A DNA stretch of 49,496 nt from Bacteroidales bacterium KHT7. Lineage in GTDB: Bacteria; Bacteroidota; Bacteroidia; Bacteroidales; Bacteroidaceae. The notes under the pieces were generated by a model that did not search any database, was not told where the DNA came from, and worked only from the letters and a program-made list of their open reading frames with translations. Made by a program: the position numbers and the translations under genes. Shown here piece by piece: positions 1 through 11,000 of this stretch. Position 1 is the stretch's first letter; each line of letters opens with the position of its first letter. The stretch is taken from NCBI GenBank assembly GCA_900102385.1, contig FNBQ01000028.1:1-49496 (forward strand), written 5' to 3'.

Positions 1-171
1 TTTGCCTTCTTCGCCATTGCCTTTGACATCAAGAAAATGGCTGCCGTGATGAGAAAACAGGCACAGAACGGTCTCTCAAAGGCTGTTTTTATACCGATAT
101 ACCGACTATATAACGCAAAATGCGGCTTCGCGGGTGCTTGTGACAGATTTTACATCAAAAAAGTAGCGTAG
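1..171 (+). CDS. C-terminal end of an IS1182-like transposase (cut by window start)
   Basis: An open frame runs in from the window edge and stops at 169-171, giving 57 residues beginning FAFFAIAFDIKKMA. This hydrophobic segment followed by a basic tail resembles the end of the DDE transposase of IS1182-type elements, where the last helix reads like 'AAIAFNIKKM'. Only the tail is visible, so the catalytic residues cannot be judged. An inverted-repeat hairpin lies 39 bases after the stop, as expected for the right end of an insertion sequence. The family call rests on a short stretch and is moderately sure; that it is a transposase tail is more likely than not. Confidence 0.6.
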   Translation, partial: FAFFAIAFDIKKMAAVMRKQAQNGLSKAVFIPIYRLYNAKCGFAGACDRFYIKKVA

Positions 172-209
172 AAGGAATCTTTCCACGCCGTGCCTGTAAA
201 AAAACAAAA

Positions 210-241
210 AAGAGGATGTGCCTATTTTGACACACCCTCTT
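210..241. repeat. IS terminal repeat forming a hairpin
   Basis: AAGAGGATGTG (210-220) and CACACCCTCTT (231-241) pair at 10 of 11 positions around a ten-base loop. The outer sequence, read inward as AAGAGGGTGTGTCAAAATAG, looks like the terminal inverted repeat of IS1182-type elements in Bacteroidales. It probably marks the right end of the element at about 241 and may also act as a terminator for the transposase. Confidence 0.6.
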
Positions 242-316
242 GTGACTATGATTATTCCTACTTGCTATAACGATTCCCAACAAAGCCGTTGTTTACTTTG
301 CCTGCCATCAAATTAA

Positions 317-772
317 TTACCACTTCAGTTCTTCTTGCAGAATCACACCGTCCTCCATGGGACTATCAGCCTCTGTAAAAGCTTTGGCTTTGTACTGTAT
401 GCACATCATTGTAAGGTTCTCGCAGCCAGTGTTCTTCAGCGCACGCTTGCCATCAGGATCTACGCGTACGATACAGCCCTCGCTAACTGGAATCAGATCG
501 CCATCCACCTGATACATACCCTCACCCTTCAGAATAATGTAAAGTTCCTCATGGGTCTTGTGGGTGTGCAAGAAACCACTATCCTGACCGGGAACGAGCG
601 TTTGGAAAGACAGATCGCTACCCGTTGCGCCTACAATCTGCCCAACGAACACCTTACCATGAAGCGTGAAGTCAGAGCCAAGAGGAAGTTCATAATCCAT
701 CAGGTCACTAAACTTACCAACGTTAACCACTTTGTAATTTTTGCCACTCTTTGTTGTCTCAATCTGTTTCAT
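317..772 (-). CDS. Small cupin-domain protein
   Basis: This is a 151-residue single-domain cupin. Cupin motif 1 is at about residues 66-85 (GFLHTHKTHEELYIILKGEG), with H69, H71 and E75 as likely metal ligands. Motif 2 (about 96-116) ends in a region where the usual histidine appears replaced by R110, so metal binding may be by three ligands or altered. There is no signal peptide, so it is cytoplasmic. The gene is divergent from an HxlR-type regulator, and the 231 bases between them hold a promoter facing each way. That arrangement suggests the regulator controls the cupin gene. The substrate cannot be told from sequence; small cupins of this kind may be isomerases, dioxygenases or sugar-binding proteins. 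Confidence 0.85.
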   Translation of the reverse strand: MKQIETTKSGKNYKVVNVGKFSDLMDYELPLGSDFTLHGKVFVGQIVGATGSDLSFQTLVPGQDSGFLHTHKTHEELYIILKGEGMYQVDGDLIPVSEGCIVRVDPDGKRALKNTGCENLTMMCIQYKAKAFTEADSPMEDGVILQEELKW

Positions 773-816
773 AATTCTTATACGTTTAATTTGTTATTTA
801 TTTGTTTTGACTGATG

Positions 817-847
817 CAAATGTACGGCAAAAAAGAGCCCCGTACAA
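817..847 (-). promoter_or_regulatory. Promoter of the cupin gene
   Basis: On the minus strand the -7 box TACATTTG occupies 824-817, matching TAnnTTTG exactly, with TTG (847-845) about 20 bases upstream. It lies 45 bases before the cupin start. Confidence 0.6.
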
Positions 848-953
848 GAAGGCACTTTTTTGTTAGATAGTTACCCAAAAGTAGGAATTGCGAATATTCG
901 AGGCTTTCAGAAAGTTGGATTTAACATATTTTAACATTTCTTGTTTCGGTTTC

Positions 954-986
954 TTTTGATTACTTGCTATATTTCGATTAGTTTTG
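954..986 (+). promoter_or_regulatory. Promoter of the HxlR regulator
   Basis: The -7 box TAGTTTTG (979-986) is preceded by TTTTG (954-958 region) with about 20 bases between. The regulator starts at 1004, so the untranslated leader is very short. Confidence 0.6.
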
Positions 987-1003
987 CTGAAAAATAAACA
1001 ATT

Positions 1004-1348
1004 ATGACTGAGATTCAGAAAAATTATTTAAATTGTCCAATCCGACATGTGATTAGCCGATTTGGCGACAAATGGTCAATGCTCGTTTTGTTATTGCTCG
1101 ACAGCAGCGAGACTGGCATATTGCGTTTTAACGAAATACGCCGTCTAATGACAGACTGTTCGCAGAAAACGCTCTCACAAACGCTAAAGAACCTTGAACA
1201 GACAAACCTCGTGCATCGCAAAGTCTACCCAGAAGTTCCTCCCCGCGTAGAATACTCGCTAACCGACATGGGAAAATCACTCATTCCTGCCCTTTCAACC
1301 TTGGTTGAGTGGGGAGAGAAAAACTTCAAAAATGTAGTTACTGATTGA
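1004..1348 (+). CDS. HxlR-family winged-helix transcriptional regulator
   Basis: The 114 residues match the HxlR family in length and order: an N-terminal cysteine (C11, in NCPIRHVISRFGDKWSMLVL), a helix-turn-helix at about 40-65 (RRLMTDCSQKTLSQTLKNLE) and a beta wing (VPPRVEYSLTDMG) at about 80-95. In this family the cysteine near the N-terminus often senses electrophiles, quinones or oxidants, and the protein is usually a dimeric repressor. It is transcribed away from the cupin gene with a shared promoter region, so self-regulation and control of the cupin gene are likely but inferred. A putative secreted protein gene follows 41 bases later. Confidence 0.93.
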   Translation: MTEIQKNYLNCPIRHVISRFGDKWSMLVLLLLDSSETGILRFNEIRRLMTDCSQKTLSQTLKNLEQTNLVHRKVYPEVPPRVEYSLTDMGKSLIPALSTLVEWGEKNFKNVVTD

Positions 1349-1389
1349 GGTATGTCTTTTCACGATTGCTATTTATTTCCTGTTATTTT

Positions 1390-2106
1390 ATGAACAGAAA
1401 AAACATAATAATCATTCTGTTCTGCCTCGTGACAACGGCAGGTTGGGCACAAACAGAAGAAACTGCCTACACGCGCAATAAAGAAGACTGGTCTGCTGGA
1501 GGAATATTATTATTAGCATTTGTCGGTTCTACCGAGGGGTTCGACAATAGTATAGAACAATACATGCCGCATGTTCCCGAGATTTGGTTTGGGCCATCTT
1601 TCGTTAATATGGGAAAAAATCAGAGCCAAATTCATCTGAAAAGCGGACTACTAAACAAATTCGACTGCGGATGCACCATTCTGTTAGTTTCAAGAAACCT
1701 TTACCGTGGTATGGTAGGCGTTTCTGCCGGAATACAAACAGTAGCACCATGCTATACGGTTGCCAATGATTATGGAGCGTATAAAGGAGATGACTGGATA
1801 GAAGTTGCACCAAAGGATAATTATTACGACAAAGAATATTTCAATTTCACGATGCTTCGTATTCCCGTGCTGGTAGGTGCTCAGACCAAGAACCATCATT
1901 TTTCGGTTCAGACAGGATTCGGCCTGTGCTATTCCTCAAAACCAGGCGCGCAATGGCTTGCAACCGTCGGAATTGGTCCGGTAACCGTAAACTATTCAAA
2001 AAACCTCTCGCCTCTGTTCAAGACAAGAGATGGTGCAAGAGCATATCCGTCATCCATTACCGTTGGAGTAGATCTGCTTTACATAATGTGCCACTTCTGC
2101 AGATAA
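1390..2106 (+). CDS. Secreted beta-barrel-like protein of unknown function
   Basis: The start is taken as ATG 1390 because it begins a clean signal peptide (MNRKNIIIILFCLVTTAGWAQ). An upstream TTG at 1345 overlaps the preceding regulator gene and would spoil the signal. The mature protein is about 217 residues. Its second half has alternating hydrophobic strands typical of outer-membrane barrels (FTMLRIPVLVGAQ, HHFSVQTGFGLCY, WLATVGIGPVTVNY, SSITVGVDLLYIM). The C-terminus is CHFCR, not the usual aromatic residue. Four cysteines, including a CGC at about residue 97, are unusual for a barrel. I do not recognise the family. It may be co-transcribed with the HxlR regulator, and it ends just before a terminator hairpin. 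Confidence 0.7.
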   Translation: MNRKNIIIILFCLVTTAGWAQTEETAYTRNKEDWSAGGILLLAFVGSTEGFDNSIEQYMPHVPEIWFGPSFVNMGKNQSQIHLKSGLLNKFDCGCTILLVSRNLYRGMVGVSAGIQTVAPCYTVANDYGAYKGDDWIEVAPKDNYYDKEYFNFTMLRIPVLVGAQTKNHHFSVQTGFGLCYSSKPGAQWLATVGIGPVTVNYSKNLSPLFKTRDGARAYPSSITVGVDLLYIMCHFCR

Positions 2107-2110
2107 AGAA

Positions 2111-2145
2111 AGCGATGCTGCCCGAAAGCAACATCGCTTATTTCT
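2111..2145. terminator. Terminator between convergent genes
   Basis: AGCGATGCTGC (2111-2121) pairs with GCAACATCGCT (2128-2138) with one G-T pair, followed by TATTTCTTT on the plus strand. It lies between two convergent genes and may serve both. Confidence 0.75.
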
Positions 2146-2367
2146 TTAATACTCATCCTCGTTGAACAAAAAGTCCTCTTTTGCAGGATAATCTGGCCAT
2201 ACATCTTCAATGCTCTCATATATATCGCCTTCATCCTCAATCTCTTGCAGGTTTTCTATAACCTCAAGAGGAGCACCCGAACGCTGTGCGTAATCAATCA
2301 ATTCCTCCCTTGTTGCTGGCCAAGGGGCATCTTCCAACTTAGAAGCCAATTCCAAAGTCCAATACAT
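2146..2367 (-). CDS. DUF2795 domain protein
   Basis: This is a 73-residue, very acidic cytoplasmic protein that begins MYWTLELASKLEDAPWPATR and ends in FNEDEY. The pattern 'APWPAT.EELIDYA.RSGAPLEVIENLQ' is highly conserved in Bacteroidetes and matches DUF2795, a small helical domain of unknown role. No catalytic residues are apparent. It has its own promoter on the minus strand, back-to-back with that of the esterase. Near-invariance across the phylum suggests a housekeeping role, but the function is unknown. Confidence 0.9.
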   Translation of the reverse strand: MYWTLELASKLEDAPWPATREELIDYAQRSGAPLEVIENLQEIEDEGDIYESIEDVWPDYPAKEDFLFNEDEY

Positions 2368-2407
2368 AGTCTTATAGGTTTTTTAAAGTTCTTTACAAAA
2401 ATCCGTG

Positions 2408-2415
2408 CAAAAATA
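2408..2415 (-). promoter_or_regulatory. -7 box for the DUF2795 gene
   Basis: TATTTTTG on the minus strand (plus-strand CAAAAATA) lies 41 bases upstream of the start at 2367 and fits TAnnTTTG. Confidence 0.55.
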
Positions 2416-2458
2416 GCACAATTATTAAGAAATACAAGAATATTTCTTTTTTTTTACT

Positions 2459-2466
2459 TATCTTTG
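2459..2466 (+). promoter_or_regulatory. -7 box for the esterase gene
   Basis: TATCTTTG matches TAnnTTTG exactly and lies 32 bases before the ATG at 2498. Confidence 0.6.
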
Positions 2467-2497
2467 CCTACATTAATTCATTTTATATATACAAAGG

Positions 2498-3586
2498 ATG
2501 AAAAATCTAAGACTATTGGCACTTGCAGCACTTCTTAACTTTAGTGCCGTAACTTATGCGCAATATAGCAATTTCGTTCCTGCAAACAACCCAGAAATCG
2601 TATATATGGGACGAATAAACAATTCTGATCCAACAACACCTAAGTTCGTATATCCGGGTGTGCAGATCAGCATGCGTTTTACCGGAACTGAAATAAAGAT
2701 GAAATGCAAGCCCAACAGCGGATTCTTTATGATAAAGATTGATGACAACCTGCCGTTCAAAATAGAGTTCGGCGAAGGCATCAACGAAGTGGGACTGGCA
2801 AAGGGTATGCCAAACACCAAACATACCGTAACAGCAACGCTCTGCTACGAAGGCTATCAGAGAGTTCCTGAATTTCATGGATTTGTGATAGACGGACAGG
2901 TAGAGAACGCTCCCAAACTCCCTACACGAAAACTTGAGTTCATCGGTGACTCGCAGACATGCGGATACGGCATCGACGATGTCAGCGGAACGGAGAGCAA
3001 ATTCTACGACAAGACCGAGAATTTCTACTATACATACGCAGCCGAGACTGCCCGACAACTTAACGCACAGTACGTAACGGTCTGCCGTTCGGGCATCGGA
3101 GTTTACCGCAACTACAACGGTCCGGAAACAGGAAATCCAAAGGAGGCGATGGTTGACATCTATCCGCTTACAAACTTCGGCGACCCTTCGCAGAACTGGG
3201 ATTATGGCTCATACGTTCCCGACGTGGTTTGCATAAACCTCGGAACAAACGACACAAGCGTAGGCACATACAAAAAAGAACTTCTCGAGGATGGTTTCCG
3301 CAAACTCTACAAACTTGTCAGAGCACGCTATCCAGATACAAACATCATCCTCATAGACGGATGTATGCTTAACGGCAAGTCGCTTCAGGATGTGCAGGGA
3401 GCAATAACCAAGATTGTTCTCGAGGCCAACGAGAGCGGCGACGTAAAAATCTTCCGACTCGACTTCTCGCCACAAGACGGCTCGCTGGGCTACGCAACGC
3501 ACAGTCATCCGTCGGCACGACAGCAGAAGTGCATGGCAGAGGAGTTGGTACCATTCATCCGCAGAATTACAAACTGGAAAGACTAA
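2498..3586 (+). CDS. Secreted SGNH/CE2-like carbohydrate esterase
   Basis: The 362-residue protein opens with a signal peptide (cleavage near residue 21, VTYA-QYS). A beta-rich domain of about 120 residues follows, then an SGNH hydrolase domain. The latter shows block I at about 147-153 (EFIGDSQTCGYG, nucleophile S152), block III at 249-252 (GTND) and a C-terminal histidine (GYATHSHP, H337). A jelly-roll domain in front of an SGNH domain is the layout of CE2 acetylxylan/acetyl-glucomannan esterases, so removal of O-acetyl groups from plant polysaccharide outside the cytoplasm is likely. The gene stands alone between a promoter and a strong terminator, not in a polysaccharide utilisation locus. 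Confidence 0.85.
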   Translation: MKNLRLLALAALLNFSAVTYAQYSNFVPANNPEIVYMGRINNSDPTTPKFVYPGVQISMRFTGTEIKMKCKPNSGFFMIKIDDNLPFKIEFGEGINEVGLAKGMPNTKHTVTATLCYEGYQRVPEFHGFVIDGQVENAPKLPTRKLEFIGDSQTCGYGIDDVSGTESKFYDKTENFYYTYAAETARQLNAQYVTVCRSGIGVYRNYNGPETGNPKEAMVDIYPLTNFGDPSQNWDYGSYVPDVVCINLGTNDTSVGTYKKELLEDGFRKLYKLVRARYPDTNIILIDGCMLNGKSLQDVQGAITKIVLEANESGDVKIFRLDFSPQDGSLGYATHSHPSARQQKCMAEELVPFIRRITNWKD

Positions 3587-3608
3587 ACCTTTTTTCAAAT
3601 AATAATCA

Positions 3609-3649
3609 GCGGACGTTCAGATAACGAAATCTTGAACGTCCGCTTTTTT
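3609..3649 (+). terminator. Terminator of the esterase gene
   Basis: GCGGACGTTCA (3609-3619) and TGAACGTCCGC (3633-3643) form a perfect 11-base-pair stem followed by TTTTTTC. Confidence 0.9.
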
Positions 3650-3698
3650 CGTATATTTTCCTTATTTCTAAGCTATCAGATTTCTCCGAAAATCATTA

Positions 3699-3748
3699 TG
3701 ATAAAACAAAAAAAATAAGGTGATGCAACCTAATGTGCATCACCTTAT
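3699..3748 (-). terminator. Terminator of the rpoBC operon
   Basis: ATAAGGTGATGCA (3715-3727) and TGCATCACCTTAT (3736-3748) form a perfect 13-base-pair stem. On the minus strand it is followed by TTTTTTTTGTTTT. It lies 25 bases past the rpoC stop. Confidence 0.93.
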
Positions 3749-3772
3749 AATTAAGTATTTTGGAATATTTTA

Positions 3773-6700
3773 TTAATCCTCTGAATAGCCGATGACAGCC
3801 TTGCGGTTTGCCATCATGCGCTCGTAATCCTCACGGTTGCTTACGATAATCTTCTCGAACTCGCGAAGACCTGTACCTGCAGGAATCAAGTGACCGCAGA
3901 TTACGTTCTCCTTCATACCCTCAAGTTTATCAGACTTACCGTTGATTGCAGCCTCGTTGAGCACCTTGGTTGTCTCCTGGAAGGAAGCAGCCGACATGAA
4001 ACTCTTAGTCTGCAATGCTGCACGGGTAATACCCTGAAGAATCTGAGTAGAAGTAGCAGCTACGGCATCACGAACCTGAACAGTCTTCAAGTCGCGGCGC
4101 TTAAGCATACTATTCTCGTCGCGGAGCTTACGTGCTGTAACAATCTGACCCTTCTTCAATACTGTAGAGTCGCCAGCGTCAGTTACAACCTTCTTGCCCC
4201 AGATGCGGTCGTTCTCCTCCATGAAGTCGAGCTTATCTACAATCTGCGACTCAAGGAAGCGAGTATCGCCCGGCTCGTTAATCTGTACCTTACGCATCAT
4301 CTGACGAACGATAACCTCGAAGTGCTTATCGTTAATCTTCACACCCTGCAAACGGTACACATCCTGAACCTCGTTTACGATATACTCCTGAACGGCAGTA
4401 GGACCCTTGATGGCAAGGATATCGGCTGGAGTGATGGCACCATCAGACAATGGAGTACCGGCACGAACGTAGTCGTTCTCCTGAACAAGAATCTGCTTTG
4501 ACAACGGAATCATGTACTTCTTCTCCTCGCCAAGCTTAGATGTTACTGTAATCTCACGGTTACCACGCTTAACCTTACCCATTGTAATCTCACCGTCGAT
4601 TTCAGAAACAACGGCTGGGTTAGATGGGTTACGAGCCTCGAACAACTCTGTTACTCGTGGAAGACCTCCGGTGATATCACCACCCTTGGCAGCGGCACGA
4701 GGAATCTTAACCAAGATGTCACCAGCCTTAACAGACTGACCGTCCTCAACAGCGATGTGACCACCCACAGGGAAGCTGTATGAACGTATCAGCTGACCGT
4801 TCTCGTCGTTGATGTGAGCAACAGGAACCTTTGTCTTGTCCTTAGACTCTGTGATGATGATTTCGCGCAAACCGGTTGTCTCATCGCTATCAACACGATA
4901 AGTAACACCCTCAATCATATCCTCGAACTGGATGCGACCAGATGTCTCGGTAACGATTACTGCGTTAAATGGATCCCACTTAGCAATAACATCACCAACG
5001 GCAACAATCTGACCTTCTGTTGCGTACAGAGTTGAACCGTAAGGCACGTTTACTGTTGACAATACGATATTTGTATTTACGTCAACAAAACGCAACTCGG
5101 CAAGACGACCAACAACTACGCGAGCTGCCTCGCCAGTCTCCTCTACAACATCAACAGTTCTAAGTTCGTCGAACTCAAGTTTAGAAGCGTTCTTTGCTAC
5201 GATACGAGCGTTTGCTGCGGCATTGGCAGCGACACCACCGGCGTGGAATGTACGAAGTGTAAGCTGAGTACCCGGCTCACCGATTGACTGTGCAGCGATG
5301 ACACCGACAGCCTCACCCTTCTGTACCATTCGGCTTGTAGCAAGGTTACGACCGTAACACTTCTTACAAACACCGTGCTTGCTCTCGCAAGTGAGCACTG
5401 AACGTATTTCGACGCTCTCGATTGGAGAATTCTCAATCTTCTGAGCAATTTCTTCTGTAATCTCCTCGCCCGATGCAACAAGAAGTTCACCAGTGCTTGG
5501 ATGTATAATATCGTGTACCGATACACGGCCAAGGATTCGCTCCGAAAGTGATGAGATAACATCATCACCGTTCTTAAGGGCTGTACATACAAGGCCGCGA
5601 AGAGTACCACAGTCGTCCTCGTTAATGATAACATCGTGAGAAACATCGACAAGACGACGAGTAAGGTATCCGGCATCGGCAGTCTTCAACGCAGTATCGG
5701 CAAGACCCTTACGAGCACCGTGAGTAGAGATGAAGTACTCGAGCACAGACATACCTTCCTTAAAGTTAGAAAGGATAGGGTTCTCGATAATCTGTGCGCC
5801 CTCGGCACCAGCCTTCTGAGGCTTAGCCATCAGACCACGCATACCTGCCAACTGAGCAATCTGGTCGGCAGAACCACGGGCTCCAGAATCCAACATCATG
5901 AACACGGCATTGAATCCCTGATCAGCCTCAGTCATCTGCTTCATCAACACCTTCTTAAGGTCGTTGTTTGCGTGTGTCCAAGTATCGATAACCTGATTGT
6001 AACGCTCACTATCGGTGATGAAACCCATGTTATAGTTCATGGTAATCTGCTCAATCTCCTCGTTACCCTTCTTGATGATGTCTTCCTTCTCCTTTGGAAT
6101 GATGATATCTGAAAGGTTGAACGACAGACCACCCTCGAATGCCAAGCGGTAACCAAGGTTCTTGATACCGTCAAGGAACTCGCAGGCGCGAGCCATACCA
6201 ACTGCCTTTATAACGTCTGAGATGATACCGCGAAGTGTCTTCTTAGAGATGATATCGTTGAAGAATCCAACCTCATCAGGAATAACCTCGTTGGCAATTA
6301 CACGACCAACTGATGTCTCGCGCATAATTGGAACGATGTTTCCGTTCTCGTCGAGGTCGTTTACAAGAACCTTAACGATTGCGTGGATATCAACCTTGCC
6401 ATCGTGATATGCGATAAGAGCCTCCTCTGGACCGTAGAAAATCTGTCCCTCGCCCTTTGCGCCCTTGCGAAGTTTTGTAATGTAGTACAAACCGAGCACC
6501 ATATCCTGTGAAGGAACGGTGATAGGAGCACCGTTGGCTGGGTTCAGGATGTTGTGTGCCTGAAGCATCAGCAACTGAGCCTCGAGGATGGCCTCGTTGC
6601 TCAATGGCAAGTGAACCGCCATCTGGTCACCATCGAAGTCGGCGTTGAACGCTGTACATGCAAGTGGATGCAACTGAATAGCCTTACCCTCGATCATCTT

Positions 6701-8050
6701 AGGCTGGAATGCCTGAATACCGAGTCGGTGAAGAGTAGGGGCACGGTTCAGCAACACTGGGTGACCCTTCATTACATACTCAAGGATATCCCAGATAACA
6801 GGGTCGCGACGGTCTACAATCTTCTTTGCAGACTTAACAGTCTTTACAATGCCTCTCTCAATCAGCTTACGGATGATGAATGGCTTGTAAAGCTCGGCAG
6901 CCATCAACTTTGGCAGACCGCACTCGCCCATCTTCAACTCAGGACCAACGACGATTACCGAACGAGCAGAGTAGTCAACACGCTTACCCAACAAGTTCTG
7001 ACGGAAACGTCCCTGCTTACCCTTCAATGAGTCAGAAAGTGACTTCAACGGACGGTTTGAATCAGTCTTAACCGCGCTGCTCTTGCGTGAGTTGTCGAAC
7101 AAGCTGTCTACAGCCTCCTGAAGCATACGCTTCTCGTTACGCAAGATAACCTCTGGAGCCTTAATCTCGATAAGTCTCTTCAGACGGTTGTTACGGATGA
7201 TGACACGACGGTAAAGGTCGTTGATATCAGATGTTGCGAAACGTCCACCATCAAGCGGAACCAACGGACGCAACTCTGGCGGAATGACAGGCACATTGCG
7301 TACAATCATCCACTCAGGCTTGTTCTTTCCGCGGCTTGCACGGAATGATTCAACAACCTGAAGACGCTTCAGAGCCTCGTTCTTGCGCTGCTGAGAAGAG
7401 TCGCTGTTTGCACGGTCGCGCAACTCGTATGACAACGAGTCGAGGTCGATGCGGAGCAACAAGTCGTAGATAGCCTCGGCACCCATCTTGGCGATGAACT
7501 TGTTAGGATCGTTGTCCTCAAGCATCTGGTTGTCAGATGGAAGCGAGTCCATGATGTCGAGGTATTCCTCCTCAGTAAGCAAGTCGTTCTGCTGAACCTT
7601 CTCGCTCATAACACCCGGCTGAACTACAACGTAGCGCTCGTAATATATAATGGCATCAAGTTTCTTGGTTGGCAGACCAAGAAGATAGCCAATCTTGTTT
7701 GGCAGTGAACGGAAATACCAGATGTGAGCAACTGGCACAACCAACTGAATGTGTCCTGAACGCTCGCGACGAACCTTCTTCTCGGTAACTTCAACGCCGC
7801 ATCGGTCGCAGACGATACCTTTGTAACGGATACGCTTGTACTTTCCGCAATGGCACTCATAGTCCTTTGTAGGACCGAAGATGCGCTCGCAGAACAAACC
7901 GTCGCGCTCAGGCTTGTAGGTGCGGTAGTTGATGGTTTCAGGCTTCAACACCTCACCAAACGAATTTTCCAGAACTTCTTCAGGCGAAGCAAGTCCGATG
8001 GTAATCTTCGTGAAATTACTCTTTATCTTTAAATCTTTTCTAAAAGCCAT
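3773..8050 (-). CDS. rpoC: RNA polymerase beta' subunit
   Basis: The 1425 residues form the beta' subunit of RNA polymerase, which with beta makes the catalytic cleft. The Mg2+-binding motif [12 protein letters not shown] lies near residue 475. The N-terminal zinc site (CHCGKY...CDRCGVEV) is near residues 66-85, and the second zinc cluster ([15 protein letters not shown]) is near 890. The trigger-loop/bridge-helix segment [18 protein letters not shown] is also present. Length and order fit Bacteroidetes beta', which carries a long insertion before the C-terminus. It is the last gene of the rpl-rpo operon, 25 bases after rpoB, and is closed by a strong terminator. Confidence 0.99.
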   Translation of the reverse strand: MAFRKDLKIKSNFTKITIGLASPEEVLENSFGEVLKPETINYRTYKPERDGLFCERIFGPTKDYECHCGKYKRIRYKGIVCDRCGVEVTEKKVRRERSGHIQLVVPVAHIWYFRSLPNKIGYLLGLPTKKLDAIIYYERYVVVQPGVMSEKVQQNDLLTEEEYLDIMDSLPSDNQMLEDNDPNKFIAKMGAEAIYDLLLRIDLDSLSYELRDRANSDSSQQRKNEALKRLQVVESFRASRGKNKPEWMIVRNVPVIPPELRPLVPLDGGRFATSDINDLYRRVIIRNNRLKRLIEIKAPEVILRNEKRMLQEAVDSLFDNSRKSSAVKTDSNRPLKSLSDSLKGKQGRFRQNLLGKRVDYSARSVIVVGPELKMGECGLPKLMAAELYKPFIIRKLIERGIVKTVKSAKKIVDRRDPVIWDILEYVMKGHPVLLNRAPTLHRLGIQAFQPKMIEGKAIQLHPLACTAFNADFDGDQMAVHLPLSNEAILEAQLLMLQAHNILNPANGAPITVPSQDMVLGLYYITKLRKGAKGEGQIFYGPEEALIAYHDGKVDIHAIVKVLVNDLDENGNIVPIMRETSVGRVIANEVIPDEVGFFNDIISKKTLRGIISDVIKAVGMARACEFLDGIKNLGYRLAFEGGLSFNLSDIIIPKEKEDIIKKGNEEIEQITMNYNMGFITDSERYNQVIDTWTHANNDLKKVLMKQMTEADQGFNAVFMMLDSGARGSADQIAQLAGMRGLMAKPQKAGAEGAQIIENPILSNFKEGMSVLEYFISTHGARKGLADTALKTADAGYLTRRLVDVSHDVIINEDDCGTLRGLVCTALKNGDDVISSLSERILGRVSVHDIIHPSTGELLVASGEEITEEIAQKIENSPIESVEIRSVLTCESKHGVCKKCYGRNLATSRMVQKGEAVGVIAAQSIGEPGTQLTLRTFHAGGVAANAAANARIVAKNASKLEFDELRTVDVVEETGEAARVVVGRLAELRFVDVNTNIVLSTVNVPYGSTLYATEGQIVAVGDVIAKWDPFNAVIVTETSGRIQFEDMIEGVTYRVDSDETTGLREIIITESKDKTKVPVAHINDENGQLIRSYSFPVGGHIAVEDGQSVKAGDILVKIPRAAAKGGDITGGLPRVTELFEARNPSNPAVVSEIDGEITMGKVKRGNREITVTSKLGEEKKYMIPLSKQILVQENDYVRAGTPLSDGAITPADILAIKGPTAVQEYIVNEVQDVYRLQGVKINDKHFEVIVRQMMRKVQINEPGDTRFLESQIVDKLDFMEENDRIWGKKVVTDAGDSTVLKKGQIVTARKLRDENSMLKRRDLKTVQVRDAVAATSTQILQGITRAALQTKSFMSAASFQETTKVLNEAAINGKSDKLEGMKENVICGHLIPAGTGLREFEKIIVSNREDYERMMANRKAVIGYSED

Positions 8051-8075
8051 AATTCTTTATATTGTAAAGAGTTTG

Positions 8076-11000
8076 TTAATCTAATGTGATGCTCAAGCCA
8101 AGACCTCTCAACTCGTGCAGCAACACGTTCAGAGACTCTGGGATGCCCGGAGTTGGCATTGGATCGCCCTTGACGATTGCCTCGTATGCCTTTGAACGGC
8201 CTGTCACATCATCAGACTTGATTGTAAGGATTTCCTGAAGAACATGGGCTGCACCGAATGCCTCGAGTGCCCAAACCTCCATCTCTCCGAAACGCTGACC
8301 GCCGAACTGTGCCTTACCACCAAGTGGCTGCTGAGTAATCAAACTGTAAGGACCGATAGAACGTGCATGCATCTTGTCCTCAACCATGTGGCCCAACTTC
8401 AAGAAGTATGTGATACCTACGGTTGCAGCCTGGTCGAACATCTCGCCAGTACCACCGTCGTACAAGTGCATTGAACAGTAGCGTGGCAGACCAGCCTTGT
8501 CTGTCCACTCGCACAAGTCGTCGAGCGATGCACCGTCGAAGATTGGAGTAGCGAACTTAACGCCGAGTTCCTTACCTGCATAACCAAGAACGGCCTCGAA
8601 AATCTGTCCAAGGTTCATTCGAGAAGGCACACCCAGTGGGTTCAATACCAAGTCAACCGGAGTACCATCTGGAAGGAATGGCATATCCTCCTGACGAACA
8701 ATCTTAGATACGATACCCTTGTTACCGTGACGACCGGCAAGCTTATCACCTACCTGAATCTTACGCTTCTTGGCAACGTAAACCTTAGCCATCTTCAGAA
8801 TTCCTGATGGAAGTTCGTCACCGATAGTGATTGCAAACTTCTTACGCTTCAACTGAGCGTCGAGTTTCTTGTACTTCTTGATATAGTTAAGCACGAGGTC
8901 GCGGATCATACCGTTGATGCGTGCATCTGAAGTCCACTTAGACAACTGGACTGTAGTGAAGTCAACACCAGCAAAAGTACCTCTTGTAAAGTGTGCTCCC
9001 TTGCTTACAATCTCAGTATTCATGTAGTCCTTAACACCAGCAGACTCTCTGCCATCGGTCAAAACCATCAGTTTGTCGATGAGAATCTTGCGAAGTGCCT
9101 CAGCCTCCTTCTCGAACTCCTCGTCGAGAGCAGCAAGCTTCTGCTTGTCGGCAGCCTTCTCGCTACGGTTCTTAACGGCACGCTCGAACAGTTTGCTGTC
9201 GATAACAACACCGCTCAACGATGGAGAAGCCTTCAATGAAGCGTCCTTAACATCGCCGGCCTTGTCGCCGAAGATTGCGCGGAGCAACTTCTCTTCTGGA
9301 GTTGGGTCTGACTCACCCTTTGGAGTAATCTTACCAATAAGAATATCGCCCGGCTTGATTGTTGCACCGATACGAACGATACCGTTCTCGCCCAAATCGT
9401 GTGTAGCCTCTTCGCTTACGTTAGGGATATCGCTTGTCAACTCTTCGGCACCGCGCTTAGTCTCGCGAACCTCAAGAGAGAACTCCTCAACGTGAACAGA
9501 TGTAAGAAGGTCTTCACGAACAACGCGTTCGTTAAGCACGATGGCATCCTCGTAGTTGTAACCCTTCCAAGGAATGTATGCAACGAGAAGGTTCTTACCC
9601 AATGCAAGCTCGCCGTTCTCAGTAGCGTAACCCTCTGTAAGGATATCGCCAGCCTTAACGCGCTGACCAACCTCGCAGATTGGACGCATATCGATAGTCA
9701 TGTTCTGGTTTGTTCTGCGGAACTTAGGGATAACGTACTCCTTAAGTGCAGGCTCAAAGCTTACGAACTCCTCATCCTCTGTTCTGTCGTAGAGAATGCG
9801 GATTGTAGTAGCATCAACAAACTCGATAACACCGTCGCCCTCGGCAGTAATCATTGTACGAGAATCCTCGCAAACCTGCTTCTCGATACCTGTACCTACG
9901 ATAGGTGCCTCGGTACGGAGCAATGGAACTGCCTGTCTCATCATGTTCGAACCCATCAGCGCACGGTGAGCATCGTCGTGCTCCAAGAATGGGATAAGAG
10001 ATGCAGCGATAGATGCAATCTGCTGTGGAGCAACATCCATAAGGTCTACCTGAGTTGGCTCAACAACTGGGTAATCAGCATCCTGACGACACTTAACCTT
10101 GTCTCTCAAGAAGTTTCCGTTCTCATCGAGCGGAGCATTTCCCTGACCGATAATCTTGTTCTCCTCCTCCTCTGCGGTGAGGTAGACAATCTCGTTTACG
10201 TTGCAGACGCCGTTCTCAACCTTACGGTATGGAGTCTCGATGAAACCAAGGTCGTTAATCTTTGCATATACGCACAATGAAGAAATCAAGCCGATGTTCG
10301 GACCTTCAGGCGACTCAATAGGGCAAAGACGACCGTAGTGAGTGTAGTGTACATCTCGAACCTCGAAACCAGCACGCTCACGAGAAAGACCACCAGGACC
10401 AAGGGCAGAAAGACGACGCTTGTGAGTTACCTCAGCCAATGGGTTTGTCTGGTCCATGAACTGTGAAAGAGCGTTTGTTCCGAAGAATGAATTGATAACA
10501 GACGAAATAGTCTTGGCGTTAATCAAATCAGTTGGAGTGAACACCTCATTGTCGCGAACGTTCATGCGCTCGCGTATTGTTCTGCTCATACGAGCAAGAC
10601 CTATAGCGAACTGATTGCTCAACTGCTCACCTACCGTACGAACGCGACGGTTGCTCAGGTGGTCGATATCATCGACAACAGCCTTTGAGTTAATCAGCTG
10701 AATAAGATACTTGATGATCTCAATGATATCCTCCTTTGTCAGAACGCGAACATCCATGTCGGTATCGAGTCCCAACTTGCGGTTGATGCGGTAGCGACCA
10801 ACCTCGCCCAAATCGTAACGCTTGTCAGAGAAGAACAGGTTCTGGATAACCTCGCGAGCACTTGCCTCATCAGCAGGGTCAGCACTTCTCAACTGACGGT
10901 AGATGTAAAGCACAGCCTCCTTCTCAGAGTTACTTGGGTCTTTCTGAAGGGTATTGAAGATAATTGAGAAATCAGAAGCATTGGCATCCTCGTGGTTTAC

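Noticed and set aside
9399-10280. A 293-codon open frame on the plus strand inside rpoB
   Set aside because: It is antisense to a fully conserved part of rpoB and has no sensible motif or promoter.
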